From NCBI GenBank assembly GCA_026397235.1, contig JAPLVG010000022.1, positions 30,624 to 63,249 on the forward strand: a stretch of 32,626 bases of DNA, given 5' to 3'. Both the position numbers and the translations under genes were made by a program. Each line of letters opens with the position of its first letter. Position 1 is the first letter of the stretch. The notes beneath the pieces are model-generated. The model was not told where the DNA came from. It ran no database searches and saw only the letters and a program-made list of their open reading frames with translations. Source of the DNA: Candidatus Berkelbacteria bacterium (GTDB lineage Bacteria; Patescibacteriota; UBA1384; XYA2-FULL-43-10; CAINNR01). Below, piece by piece: positions 8,336 through 16,839 of the stretch.

Positions 8336-9007
8336 TTGTTTGATTTTTTTCGAAAACCGATTTTTCTGATTATTCTAGCTGCAGCGCTAATCACCGCTGG
8401 TGTTTGGGCATATTTCTCAAATAAAAGCAGCCAGCAATCAACTGCAACCACAACAAGTCAACAAACTACATCTTCAACAACTGTGACGACTCCAACCATT
8501 AGCAATCTAACAAACATTGACCCAAAAAATCTTACAGATACCATCAATGCTCAATTAAGTTTGGCTGATACGCAAGCGGCAGCAGTAGATAAAAAACTTC
8601 AATTATCCGCAATCGAAGTCGATCTGCCTGGCACTCTGGATCAGGGTTCTGGTAGCACATACTATATATACTCGACGACAAGCGACACAGTAAATAACTG
8701 GGTAATTGCAATTTCCAATTCAGACAATAAATATGTCCGCTCAAAAACTGTCAAAGCTGATTATATGGGGAATGTCACAACCATTAACCGCAGTTTTCTT
8801 AAAACTAGTTATGTTGTGGCAATTCAAATTGCTGAAAAAAATGGCGGAAAAGATTATCGTCAGGGGAATACTTTGACTGCGGCAAAATTAACACTGAAAA
8901 ATTCCGGCGCCAACAATTGGTTGTATTGGACTGTAGAATATGATACAGCCAGCAGCCAGAAGCAGTTCCAAATTGATGCTTCAACTAGCGCAATTGTTAC
9001 CCAATAA
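8336..9007 (+). CDS. Hypothetical membrane-anchored extracellular protein
   Basis: TTG start after AAGGAGGGAAAG, one N-terminal TM segment (PIFLIILAAALITAGVWAYF), then a Ser/Thr-rich exported region. Confidence 0.65.
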   Translation: MFDFFRKPIFLIILAAALITAGVWAYFSNKSSQQSTATTTSQQTTSSTTVTTPTISNLTNIDPKNLTDTINAQLSLADTQAAAVDKKLQLSAIEVDLPGTLDQGSGSTYYIYSTTSDTVNNWVIAISNSDNKYVRSKTVKADYMGNVTTINRSFLKTSYVVAIQIAEKNGGKDYRQGNTLTAAKLTLKNSGANNWLYWTVEYDTASSQKQFQIDASTSAIVTQ

Positions 9008-9056
9008 TATATATTATTAAATATTTTGAGAGAGCAGCTCCAAGGCTGTTTTTCTA

Positions 9057-9683
9057 ATGGCAAACGATTATTACAAAACACTTGGCGTGGAGAAGGGCGC
9101 CTCCATAGAAGAAATTAAAAAAGCTTACAGAAAGCTGGCTTTGCAGTACCATCCTGATCGTGGCGGCAGTGAATCAGATCACAAAAAATTTAATGAAGCT
9201 AGCGAAGCCTACCAGGTTCTTTCTGACCCGCAAAAACGATCACAATACGATCAATTCGGCCGGACTGATTTTTCTGCTAACGGTGGTGGGCAATCAGGTT
9301 TTGGTGGATTCCAGGGTGGATTTGATGGCATGGAATTCGATTTTGGCGGTATGGGCGGCTTTGGTGATATCTTCGAAAATTTTTTTGGTCAAGCATTTTC
9401 TCAAGTTCAAGCAGAAATTAGAATTTCTCCAGCACAAGCAGTTTTGGGTGATAAATTGGAAGCAACAATTGGTGGTGAAAAAATAAATTTTGATATTCCG
9501 GCCGGTGTCCAAGATGGTCAAGCGTTTAGATTTCCAGGCAAGGGTAGAACTCATAATAAGGGTCGGGGAGATTTAATATTGACTATCCGAATAGAATTGC
9601 CGAGACATATTACAAAAGAGCAAAAAGAACTCTGGGAAAAATTGCGTGAGTCTGAATCTAAAAAACATCATTGGTGGAACTAA
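9057..9683 (+). CDS. DnaJ/CbpA-type J-domain protein lacking the zinc-finger domain
   Basis: [37 protein letters not shown] with HPD motif, Gly/Phe linker and a short C-terminal substrate-binding region. No CxxCxGxG repeats. Confidence 0.92.
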   Translation: MANDYYKTLGVEKGASIEEIKKAYRKLALQYHPDRGGSESDHKKFNEASEAYQVLSDPQKRSQYDQFGRTDFSANGGGQSGFGGFQGGFDGMEFDFGGMGGFGDIFENFFGQAFSQVQAEIRISPAQAVLGDKLEATIGGEKINFDIPAGVQDGQAFRFPGKGRTHNKGRGDLILTIRIELPRHITKEQKELWEKLRESESKKHHWWN

Positions 9684-9755
9684 CGATCACAGATCTATTT
9701 CACAGATTGGCACTGATTAGTGAAAATCAGTTAACAGGATTCGTGAAAGTGAAAT

Positions 9756-10584
9756 TCAATTTATTTTTTCTAGTACTCGTAATTTGGCGCTGCGAGAGCG
9801 AGGATTTTCTCTAATCTCATCCTCTGTCGCAGTGATTGGTTTTTTCATTAGCACTTTGAATTTATCTGGAAAATTATTTTCTAAATCGCGGAAAGCATGC
9901 TTGACGATTCCGTCCTCAAGCGAGTGGAAAGAAATAATTAACAATCTACCGTCATCGGCCAAAAGTTCGGCCGCATTTGGTATGAACTCTTTGAGAACAT
10001 TTAGTTCATTATTAGTTTCAATTCTAAGAGCTTGAAAAACCCTGGTTGCCGGGTGAATTTTATATTTATTTTTGTAACTTGCTGGGAATGATTGTTCAAC
10101 AATTTTTGATAGTTCATTAGTCGTTTCAATCCTGCCAGTCTTGCGGGCCTCGACTTTCGCTGTAATTGTTGATAATATCCGTGGCCGATTCTGTCTCAGA
10201 TTGATTCATTCGCATATCGAGTGGCGCATCAGCCAGGAAAGAAAATCCGCGATCTTTGTTGTCTAACTGATAACTGGAAACACCGAGATCCAAAAGAATC
10301 CCATCAACTTTCTCAATTCCTTTTGATTTCAAAATCTTTGGCAGGTTGGAATAATTGTCATGAACGAATTCAACATGGTCTTTAAAAGCATCAAGGTTTT
10401 CCTTGGCGGCAAAAATCGCTTCAAGGTCTTGATCAATTCCAATTACTCTTCCTGGTGTTTTTTCTAAAATAGCTTTTGCATGGCCGCCTCCGCCTAAAGT
10501 TCCGTCAACAAAAATGCTGTCTTTCCCTAGCTGAAAATACTTCAAAACTTCTTTAAGCAGTACTGACTGATGTTTGAATTCCAT
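9756..10584 (-). pseudogene. rsmH: 16S rRNA m4C1402 methyltransferase RsmH, disrupted by an internal out-of-frame deletion
   Basis: N-terminal MEFKHQSVLLKEVLKYF...DGTLGGGGHA...LLDLGVSSYQLD...RGFSF. The C-terminal part continues in another frame: VEARKTGRIETTNELSKIV...HPATRVFQALRIETNNELNVL...ISFHSLEDGIVKHAF. Confidence 0.8.
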
Positions 10585-10609
10585 GGTGCAATGTTAGCAG
10601 AAATTTGTC

Positions 10610-10638
10610 TTGAAATCTATAGCAAAATATGTTAGAAT
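10610..10638 (+). promoter_or_regulatory. Promoter originally serving tRNA-Asp
   Basis: TTGAAA-N17-TAGAAT, ending 11 nt upstream of the duplicated tRNA-Asp 5' fragment. Confidence 0.65.
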
Positions 10639-10649
10639 TTGTTCATTGC

Positions 10650-10715
10650 GGGGTCGTAGTGTAGCCCGTCTCGGCTGAGCCGAGCCGTGGCGAGGATTAG
10701 ACGGACGGTTATCAC
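10650..10715 (+). pseudogene. Duplicated tRNA-Asp 5' fragment interrupted by a 41-nt palindromic insert
   Basis: GGGGTCGTAGTGTAGC (10650-10665) + 41 nt + GGTTATCAC (10707-10715). The two pieces together equal the first 25 nt of the intact tRNA-Asp at 10955. Confidence 0.85.
10666..10706. repeat. 41-nt palindromic (REP/RPE-like) insert in a tRNA fragment
   Basis: CCGTCTCGGCTGAGCCGAGCCGTGGCGAGGATTAGACGGAC. CCGTCT/AGACGG and CGGCT/AGCCG are inverted repeats. Confidence 0.6.
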
Positions 10716-10964
10716 ATGTATTACACATACGTTCTGAAAAGCCAATCTTCAAATCATTATTATGTTGGTTGGACAAATAATCTGGAACTTAGAATAAAAA
10801 CACACAATAGTGGTTTAGTTACTCGGACAAAGCGATATCTTCCATGTAAAGTAATATATTTTGAAACTTTTGAAGAAAAGACTGAAGCACTGGTACGAGA
10901 GAAATATTTTAAGACACACGCTGGAAGAAACTGGTTAAAGAGAAAATTGAATACGGGGTCGTAG
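10716..10964 (+). CDS. GIY-YIG domain endonuclease (small single-domain)
   Basis: MYYTYVLKSQSSNHYYVGWTNNLELRIKTHNSG...VIYFETFEEKTEALVREKYFKTHAGRNWLKRKL. Its stop codon lies inside tRNA-Asp. Confidence 0.88.
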   Translation: MYYTYVLKSQSSNHYYVGWTNNLELRIKTHNSGLVTRTKRYLPCKVIYFETFEEKTEALVREKYFKTHAGRNWLKRKLNTGS

Positions 10965-11030
10965 TGTAGCGGTTATCACGTCTCCCTGTCACGGAGAAGA
11001 TCGCCGGTTCGAGTCCGGTCGACCCCGCCA
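10955..11030 (+). tRNA. tRNA-Asp(GTC)
   Basis: GGGGTCG...CGACCCC-G-CCA, anticodon loop CTGTCAC. Confidence 0.95.
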
Positions 11031-11102
11031 ATGTAAATAGTCGCTCACAGAGCGTCTATTTTATTGTACGGCAGACCGGAGTTCGAACTTTTATGTTGAG
11101 TA

Positions 11103-12071
11103 TTATTTCAAAACAAAATTAAATAAATATCCAGTAAACATAATCCCGATTCCCACCACAATGGCAAAGATTACGATCAGTTTTGTTTTAATGACCTTTT
11201 TCAATATCATAAACTCAGGCAAAGACAGCCCCGTAACGGCCATCATAAAAGCCAGAGTAGTGCCCATAGCGACACCTTTTTCTGTTAGAACAGAGACCAG
11301 AGGAATTACACCAGCCGCGTTTGAATAAAGAGGGATGCCAATCAGAGTAGCCAGAGGCACAGCATACCATTTATCTCTTCCGGCATATCTGGCGAGAAAA
11401 TCTGTCGGCACATAACCATGGATCCAAGCGCCGATACCAATACCGACCAATATGTATGGCCAAACTTTCTTAATGATATCCAGCGTATAACTTATGGCAT
11501 AGCTATGTCTTTCTTTCCAAGACATTTCGGTAATGTTAGCATCTCCATCAATTTTATGCTTATAGACAAAATCTGCCACTAAATTCTCGACTTTTAACTT
11601 GCCAATAACAAGGCCTGCAACAATAGAGATTATTAAACCACTCACGACATAAATCAAAGCAACTCTCCAGCCGAACATACCGATCAATAGAACAAGAGCG
11701 ACTTCATTGATCATCGGTGAGGCAACCAGAAATGAAAAAGTGACACCAAGAGGCACACCCGCTTCAACAAAGCCAAGAAACAGCGGCACGGCTGAGCACG
11801 AACAAAAAGGAGTGATGATTCCAAGAAGCGAAGCGAGTATGTTGCCAACGAAAGGATATTTCTTAGAGAGAATGCCCCGAATCTTTTCTGGAGGTAAAAA
11901 CGATCTGATTATCGACACGACGTAGATAATTACGGTTAACAGGATTAGAATTTTGATTGTATCATAGATAAAAAAGTTAAGTGCCTCGCCGAAAATTGTG
12001 CCGTGAGCAATCGAAAACACATTATATACGAGCCAATCGGCCAGTAGCTTTAACGGTTGCCAAATATCCAT
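11103..12071 (-). CDS. Predicted permease (DUF318/YraQ-like family)
   Basis: Multi-TM protein with PFCSCSAVPLFLGFVEAGVPLGVTFSFLVASPMINEVAL and a second P-x-YSNAAGVIPLV repeat. Confidence 0.88.
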   Translation of the reverse strand: MDIWQPLKLLADWLVYNVFSIAHGTIFGEALNFFIYDTIKILILLTVIIYVVSIIRSFLPPEKIRGILSKKYPFVGNILASLLGIITPFCSCSAVPLFLGFVEAGVPLGVTFSFLVASPMINEVALVLLIGMFGWRVALIYVVSGLIISIVAGLVIGKLKVENLVADFVYKHKIDGDANITEMSWKERHSYAISYTLDIIKKVWPYILVGIGIGAWIHGYVPTDFLARYAGRDKWYAVPLATLIGIPLYSNAAGVIPLVSVLTEKGVAMGTTLAFMMAVTGLSLPEFMILKKVIKTKLIVIFAIVVGIGIMFTGYLFNFVLK

Positions 12072-12080
12072 CGCGCCCTC

Positions 12081-12326
12081 CTATTTAGTGCTATTTTCTT
12101 CAATCACATTCTTAATTTTTTCAATGTCTGGAACCGAACCGACAATAACCGGCTTCCCATCGATAGCCAAAACAGGGCTGGACATTACGCCCATTTCAAG
12201 CATTTTTTGAATGTCGGTGATGTATTCGACTTCTTGACCAATACCCAGCTCTTTAACGGCTTGGTTTGTTAGACCGTGTAATTTTTTGCATGTTGGACAA
12301 CCGGAACCCAAAACTTGAATTTTCAT
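12081..12326 (-). CDS. Small thioredoxin-fold redox-active disulfide protein
   Basis: MKIQVLGSGCPTCKKLHGLTNQAV...MSSPVLAIDGKPVIVG; CxxC. Confidence 0.9.
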   Translation of the reverse strand: MKIQVLGSGCPTCKKLHGLTNQAVKELGIGQEVEYITDIQKMLEMGVMSSPVLAIDGKPVIVGSVPDIEKIKNVIEENSTK

Positions 12327-12643
12327 TTTTCTCCTTCACTTAGGACTTGATTTAGAATTTCATTATAATTATTTAATTCTTGGATGTTAATTGAATAATA
12401 TACTTTCAAACCCTCTTTTCTTGAATTAAGTAGGTCAAAATCTCGAAGAACTTTTAGATGATGAGATATTAAGTTTTGAGGTAATGTCAAAAACTCCTGT
12501 ATCTCGCAGACACAGCGCTCATTGCTTTTTTGAAGGAAGCAAATAATCTTTAGCCGGTTTTCCTCCGAAATTATCCTTAAGAAATCCGCCAGAAGCGGGA
12601 TGTTAGAATCGCCCTCGTTGCAGCAATCTTTACGCATGAGCAA
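12323..12643 (-). CDS. ArsR/SmtB-family metal(loid)-responsive regulator
   Basis: Winged helix with CVCEIQEFLTLPQNLISHHLKVLRDFDLLNSRKEGLKVYYSI. The CVCEI segment resembles the ArsR ELCVCDL metal site. Confidence 0.9.
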   Translation of the reverse strand: MLMRKDCCNEGDSNIPLLADFLRIISEENRLKIICFLQKSNERCVCEIQEFLTLPQNLISHHLKVLRDFDLLNSRKEGLKVYYSINIQELNNYNEILNQVLSEGEK

Positions 12644-12646
12644 AGT

Positions 12647-12666
12647 ATATCAACGATTGTTGATAT
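12647..12666. promoter_or_regulatory. Putative ArsR operator
   Basis: Perfect dyad ATATCAAC-GATT-GTTGATAT just upstream of the ArsR start. Confidence 0.65.
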
Positions 12667-12887
12667 GGTCAATATCATAATGGAATACCCACCATGTAAA
12701 AAGTTCTGACTTCCTCCGCTATGCTCCGCCAGATAAAAGGATGTCACTGAAAAGTGATATTTTTTTATCTGTAGAATTTTGGACCGGACGAGAACCGAGG
12801 AAGGGGTCGGGAAATCTTTCGAAGGTGACCCTGTGGGCGTGGGTTTTCCGCGGAGGAAAATACTAAAAACCGTGGGTTTTTTAGAGT

Positions 12888-12914
12888 GGTTCATATGTCA
12901 GGTCGACCCCGCCA
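12888..12914 (+). pseudogene. tRNA-Asp 3'-end remnant (T arm + acceptor + CCA)
   Basis: GGTTCATATGTCAGGTCGACCCCGCCA versus GGTTCGAGTCCGGTCGACCCCGCCA in intact tRNA-Asp. The following sequence is also similar (AGTAGCTCACAGAG versus AGTCGCTCACAGAG). Confidence 0.75.
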
Positions 12915-13021
12915 TAAAACAAAGTAGCTCACAGAGTTATTAATCAATTCGAACTTCTGCTTCTGTGCAGAGCTATGATGTAAATACAAAATAATATTTC
13001 CAAAAAGAGTATAATAGCGGT

Positions 13022-13363
13022 ATGAAGAATGCGATAATTAGTCATTTTAAGGAAAAACCGAAAACCAAAATTGCCTGGTGGGCTTTTGCGTCGGGGTTGG
13101 CAGCTGTTCTGGAGATTCCATTTATGGCACTTCTGTCTTCATACATTCACAAATCGACCGGCACCTCTATTAATCAGAGCATTGGAATCGTGGGGATAGC
13201 CCTTACGATTGCCGCTCTTATCACTGGTACAATTGCCTATCGTAAAGCTGAGCGGTCTTGGGTTTTGTGGCTTGGTTTCGGACCTGCTCTTTTACTTGGA
13301 TTATTTTGGCTTGTAATGATTATTGCCGAAATTATTTCTGCAATTTTTGGACTAGGGTTTTAA
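13022..13363 (+). CDS. Hypothetical membrane protein, 113 aa
   Basis: Several TM segments; no family recognised. Confidence 0.6.
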   Translation: MKNAIISHFKEKPKTKIAWWAFASGLAAVLEIPFMALLSSYIHKSTGTSINQSIGIVGIALTIAALITGTIAYRKAERSWVLWLGFGPALLLGLFWLVMIIAEIISAIFGLGF

Positions 13364-13476
13364 AACGGTTCTAACGTTCTCCGCTACCCCTAGCCAGTGA
13401 ATCAGTTGATTGTACACAAGAAAAATTGTCCGGCTGCGCCTTTCCGTAATTTTGCGAAGGAGGATTGATCTTACCA

Positions 13477-13517
13477 AAAAAACCAGAGCAATTAGAATTT
13501 GGTTCCTCTGGTTTTTT
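13477..13517. terminator. Bidirectional intrinsic terminator
   Basis: AAAAAACCAGAG...CTCTGGTTTTTT. Confidence 0.75.
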
Positions 13518-13568
13518 ATTCGGCGTGCCGAATTTGACGCCTTAAATAGCAACCGTTATAATAGTATT

Positions 13569-14447
13569 ATGGAAGCAGTGCTAATTATCGTGGCGATAGT
13601 CTCAGTTATTTGTTTTGTGATTGGACTAATCAAGCCAACGTTTTTTTCGTTTTTGTTTCGAAGCCATACTTGTCGGCTGATAATCGGCCCAACTTTTTTT
13701 CTGATCGCTGTCGTTTCCTTAATTTTAGTTGGTGTTTTTTACGGCAACAATAGTAATAAAAATAGCAACAATAATAGTAACACCAAATCTGCTGAAAAGC
13801 CGACTGTCAAAGAAATGAAGAATTGGTCGGGTTATGTGAAATATGGATTGGAAAATTCCATGACTTCCGTTAGCGGTGATTGGACTGTCCCAAGTGTCCA
13901 ACCCAGTTCCAAAATTCAGACTGCATCTAATTGGATCGGTATTGGCGGCTATGCTACTACCGGGCTGATTCAAATCGCAACCCAATCGATTGCTGGACCA
14001 AGTGGTGGCACGCCGGGTACTTTATATGATGCTGTTTGGGAATGCTTACCAAACCCCAGTGTTTTAATCACGGATTTTAAAATTAATGCTGGGGATAAAA
14101 TCTCGGCTAGCATCAAAAAAACAGATGCGCTTTGGACGATGTCATTGAAAAATAACAATACGGGGCAAACTTTTGAAAAAACTACGGCTTGTGCGACCGA
14201 TGGAAGCACGGCTGAATGGGTTCTGGAAAAACCTCCAATCGGAGTCCAGACGTCCTTTAAGTTGGACATAATGCCTAGTTTTAGCCCGACAACTTTTTCC
14301 AGTCTTTTGGTCAACGGTTCTGTCCCTGGGTGGTCAAATATGATTGAGGTTCGTTTGGAAGATGATAATAATCAAATAATCGCTTCTCCAAACGAAACTT
14401 TAAGCCAAAACGGTCAGGAATTTACAATACAGGATGTTAGAAAATAG
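13569..14447 (+). CDS. Membrane-anchored eqolisin (peptidase family G1)-like protein
   Basis: From the internal ATG: two TM segments, then KNWSGYVKYGLENSMTSVSGDWTVPSV...SNWIGIGGYATTGLIQIAT...GDKISASI...GSTAEWVLEKPP, which resembles G1 peptidase motifs. Confidence 0.75.
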   Translation: MEAVLIIVAIVSVICFVIGLIKPTFFSFLFRSHTCRLIIGPTFFLIAVVSLILVGVFYGNNSNKNSNNNSNTKSAEKPTVKEMKNWSGYVKYGLENSMTSVSGDWTVPSVQPSSKIQTASNWIGIGGYATTGLIQIATQSIAGPSGGTPGTLYDAVWECLPNPSVLITDFKINAGDKISASIKKTDALWTMSLKNNNTGQTFEKTTACATDGSTAEWVLEKPPIGVQTSFKLDIMPSFSPTTFSSLLVNGSVPGWSNMIEVRLEDDNNQIIASPNETLSQNGQEFTIQDVRK

Positions 14448-14630
14448 AATACAAGGGTGTTGTTTAGTCAGAAATTACAACGACAGTAGTAAACAAAGAG
14501 TTCTAGCGTTCTCCGCTGTATGTCGTCATAAAACAAAATAGCTATCGGGCTATTTTTGTTTATCATATTGACATTTTCCAAACAAAGAGTATTTTCTGAA
14601 TTAGAAATAATATAAAAAGAAGGAACTATT

Positions 14631-15383
14631 ATGCCGTATGAAACAATTGGAATTGTGGTATTTGTTCTTTTAGTTTTGTCGCTACGGGTTGTCCAGCAAT
14701 TTCAAAAAGCGGTAATTTTTCGTTTAGGTAAAGTTGTCGGCGAACGAAATCCCGGCTGGCGAATCATTATCCCGATTATTGACAGAATGGTTAAAGTTTC
14801 AATGCAAATTGTTACTATGCCGGTACCGTCGCAAAAAATTATTACCAAAGACAATGTTTCAATTGATGTTGCTGCCGTTGCCTATTTCCAAGTAGTTGAT
14901 GCAACAAAATCGTTGGTGGCAATTCAAAATGTTTATTCGGCTGTCAATCAAATTGCTCAGACAACCGTTCGAAACATCGTTGGTCAATTTTCACTTGATG
15001 AAGTATTGTCAGAAACAGTAAAAATTAATCAGAAAGTTAAGAATATCATTGACACCCATACAGAATCTTGGGGTGTGGCTGTTCGGACTGTTGAAATTAA
15101 AGATATTCAACTTCCTGACACAATGCAGCGAGCGATGGCAAAACAGGCCGAAGCAGAGCGGGAAAAAAGAGCGAAAATTATCGCTGCTGAAGGCGAATAT
15201 TTATCGGCTGATAAGCTGGGCAAAGCCGCAGATATCATTTCCAAACATCCAGTTGCGCTCCAGCTTCGAAACCTGCAAGTTCTTTCTGAAATTGCAGTCG
15301 AGAAAAATTCGACAATCGTTTTCCCACAAAATCTTTTTTCCAACATTGAAAGCATTAAAAAATTCGTCGAACAAGAAAAGTGA
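14631..15383 (+). CDS. SPFH/Band 7 slipin (stomatin-like) protein
   Basis: [38 protein letters not shown]...[36 protein letters not shown]. Confidence 0.96.
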   Translation: MPYETIGIVVFVLLVLSLRVVQQFQKAVIFRLGKVVGERNPGWRIIIPIIDRMVKVSMQIVTMPVPSQKIITKDNVSIDVAAVAYFQVVDATKSLVAIQNVYSAVNQIAQTTVRNIVGQFSLDEVLSETVKINQKVKNIIDTHTESWGVAVRTVEIKDIQLPDTMQRAMAKQAEAEREKRAKIIAAEGEYLSADKLGKAADIISKHPVALQLRNLQVLSEIAVEKNSTIVFPQNLFSNIESIKKFVEQEK

Positions 15384-15391
15384 CGCTCCGC

Positions 15392-15491
15392 GTCATCCCG
15401 AACTTGATTCGGGGTCCACTAATAGCCCGCCTGCAACGCTCGATGCGTAGTATCTGCGGGCAGGTAGATTCCCGACTAGATCAAGAATGAC
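15392..15491. repeat. 100-bp imperfect inverted-repeat element (MITE/REP-like)
   Basis: GTCATCCCGAACTTGATTCGGGGTC ... GATTCCCGACTAGATCAAGAATGAC, with an inner GCCCGCCTGC/GCGGGCAGG hairpin. Confidence 0.6.
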
Positions 15492-15534
15492 AAAGAAAAA
15501 CGGGTTCTTCGGGATTCGTTTTTCTTATTTCCAT

Positions 15535-15566
15535 GAATAAAAAAATGCCAGCGGGGTGCTGGCAAA
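15535..15566 (-). terminator. Intrinsic terminator, minus strand
   Basis: On the minus strand, TGCCAGC-ACCCC-GCTGGCA followed by a T tract. Confidence 0.65.
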
Positions 15567-15653
15567 CTGTGGTGGTCGGAAGCTCATTACTGTGGCGGGG
15601 CCGGGTTATGCATGTCCCATTCGGACAGCGCCGCCTGGTAGGGGATACAGGCC

Positions 15654-15977
15654 TTAACGGCGAACTTCTCGGCAATTCTTGCCAGTAGCCGCGGAGCGAA
15701 TGATCGGTGAGTCTTCCCGGCAGTTGTGGTCAACCATACCCCTGGCCTCGGCTCTGGCCATCTGTGCGACGACGGGTGGCACGTAGTTTGGCTCTCCGCC
15801 CACTGGGATCAGAGCAGAGATCAGCAGGGCGACTGCGACGTCTGCTGTCATCTGGTTGGTCTTTTCGACCGACCCGTCTGACGCGTCGAGGATCAACCGG
15901 TCAACCTCCAGTACGACTTTGTCAACCAGTTTCTGCCGCTTGCACTCTCTAGCTTGCTGCGCATCAGGGTCAAACAT
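15654..15977 (-). CDS. Hypothetical protein, 107 aa
   Basis: ORF preceded by AAAGGAAG and followed by a minus-strand terminator; no family recognised. Confidence 0.5.
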   Translation of the reverse strand: MFDPDAQQARECKRQKLVDKVVLEVDRLILDASDGSVEKTNQMTADVAVALLISALIPVGGEPNYVPPVVAQMARAEARGMVDHNCREDSPIIRSAATGKNCREVRR

Positions 15978-16017
15978 GGCGCACTTCCTTTTCGGATTGT
16001 GCCAGGATTATACTACT

Positions 16018-16392
16018 TTAGTCCGTTTTTTTCAATAGTTTAATAACATTGGTCGCAAAGATTACCAGTACCGTTGCAACCACTAAAAAGATCAAGTGGT
16101 TGTAACTGTAAGCACCTACGAAATCTCCGTGCATTAGCCGCGACATTGCTCGGGTTAGGCCGCATCCTGGACATAGACAGTGAGCAAAGAATCCGGTTTC
16201 TGGACAATGGCCGCGATAAATCCAGGGCAAAACAAATCGTCGCCAAATGCAAGGAATTCCTATGCGGTTCAAAAAAGCTGTCGGGATAATTGCCAGCGCC
16301 AGTAAAACGACACTGAAATTAATCACGACAGCTCTTGGAGAGCCTAAACTCAAAAATTCAACGAGAGTATTTTTTTTGCTTATTCTACCCAC
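16018..16392 (-). CDS. DUF2752-family membrane protein
   Basis: CPGCGLTRAMSRLMHGDFVGAYSYN signature. Confidence 0.9.
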   Translation of the reverse strand: MGRISKKNTLVEFLSLGSPRAVVINFSVVLLALAIIPTAFLNRIGIPCIWRRFVLPWIYRGHCPETGFFAHCLCPGCGLTRAMSRLMHGDFVGAYSYNHLIFLVVATVLVIFATNVIKLLKKTD

Positions 16393-16667
16393 TCAACACC
16401 AGGAAAGTCTTTTTTCATAGCGATCATGATGATATCAATAATCCACCAAATTCCACAACCACCGGCGGTGATAAGTTTCAAAATTCCTAAACCAATTTGA
16501 CCCATCATGAATCGGTCAACTCCAAGTTGTCCTAAAAGGATTGACAACACGAGTGTCAAAACCCAGTTAAGTTTCTTTGTGCCACCGGCAGCTGGTGCGG
16601 TTACCGGTTCTGGATTCGCAGCTGGTGCTGCTTCCTCTTTTTTCTCCTCAGCTTTTTCTTCAGGCAT
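16380..16667 (-). CDS. TM2-domain membrane protein
   Basis: LNWVLTLVLSILLGQLGVDRFMMGQIGLGILKLITAGGCGIWWIIDIIMI. Confidence 0.92.
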   Translation of the reverse strand: MPEEKAEEKKEEAAPAANPEPVTAPAAGGTKKLNWVLTLVLSILLGQLGVDRFMMGQIGLGILKLITAGGCGIWWIIDIIMIAMKKDFPGVEWVE

Positions 16668-16839
16668 TTTCCTCCTGTTTAATTATTTTTCTCTTTACGC
16701 TATTATTATATCAGATATTTTTGCCGTCAAGCAAATTTATGATAAACTACTAATATACTAATCTCTCTAATATACGAATAGGAAATGAATTTCATTGGTA
16801 AATTAGATAAATTCGTAATTTAGTAGGAGAGGAGGGCAA

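Noticed and set aside
9700-9740. ACTGATT-AGTGAA-AATCAGT near the J-protein end, as a third PaaX-type dyad
   Set aside because: Arms are only 7 bp with a much shorter spacer and no PaaX-like gene nearby. Similarity may be chance.
12740-12780. Possible transcription terminator TCACTGAAAAGTGATATTTTTTT
   Set aside because: No convincing upstream gene in that orientation. Probably part of a degenerate intergenic repeat, so not listed as a feature.
12577-12894. Minus-strand 105-aa ORF (MNHSKKPTVFSIFLRGKPTPTGSP...)
   Set aside because: Covers the ArsR 5' end, its operator dyad and a GC-rich intergenic repeat. The translation looks like noncoding repeat sequence.
15481-15675. 64-aa minus-strand ORF
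   Set aside because: Spans a terminator hairpin and repeat sequence, and overlaps the better-supported 15654..15977 ORF.
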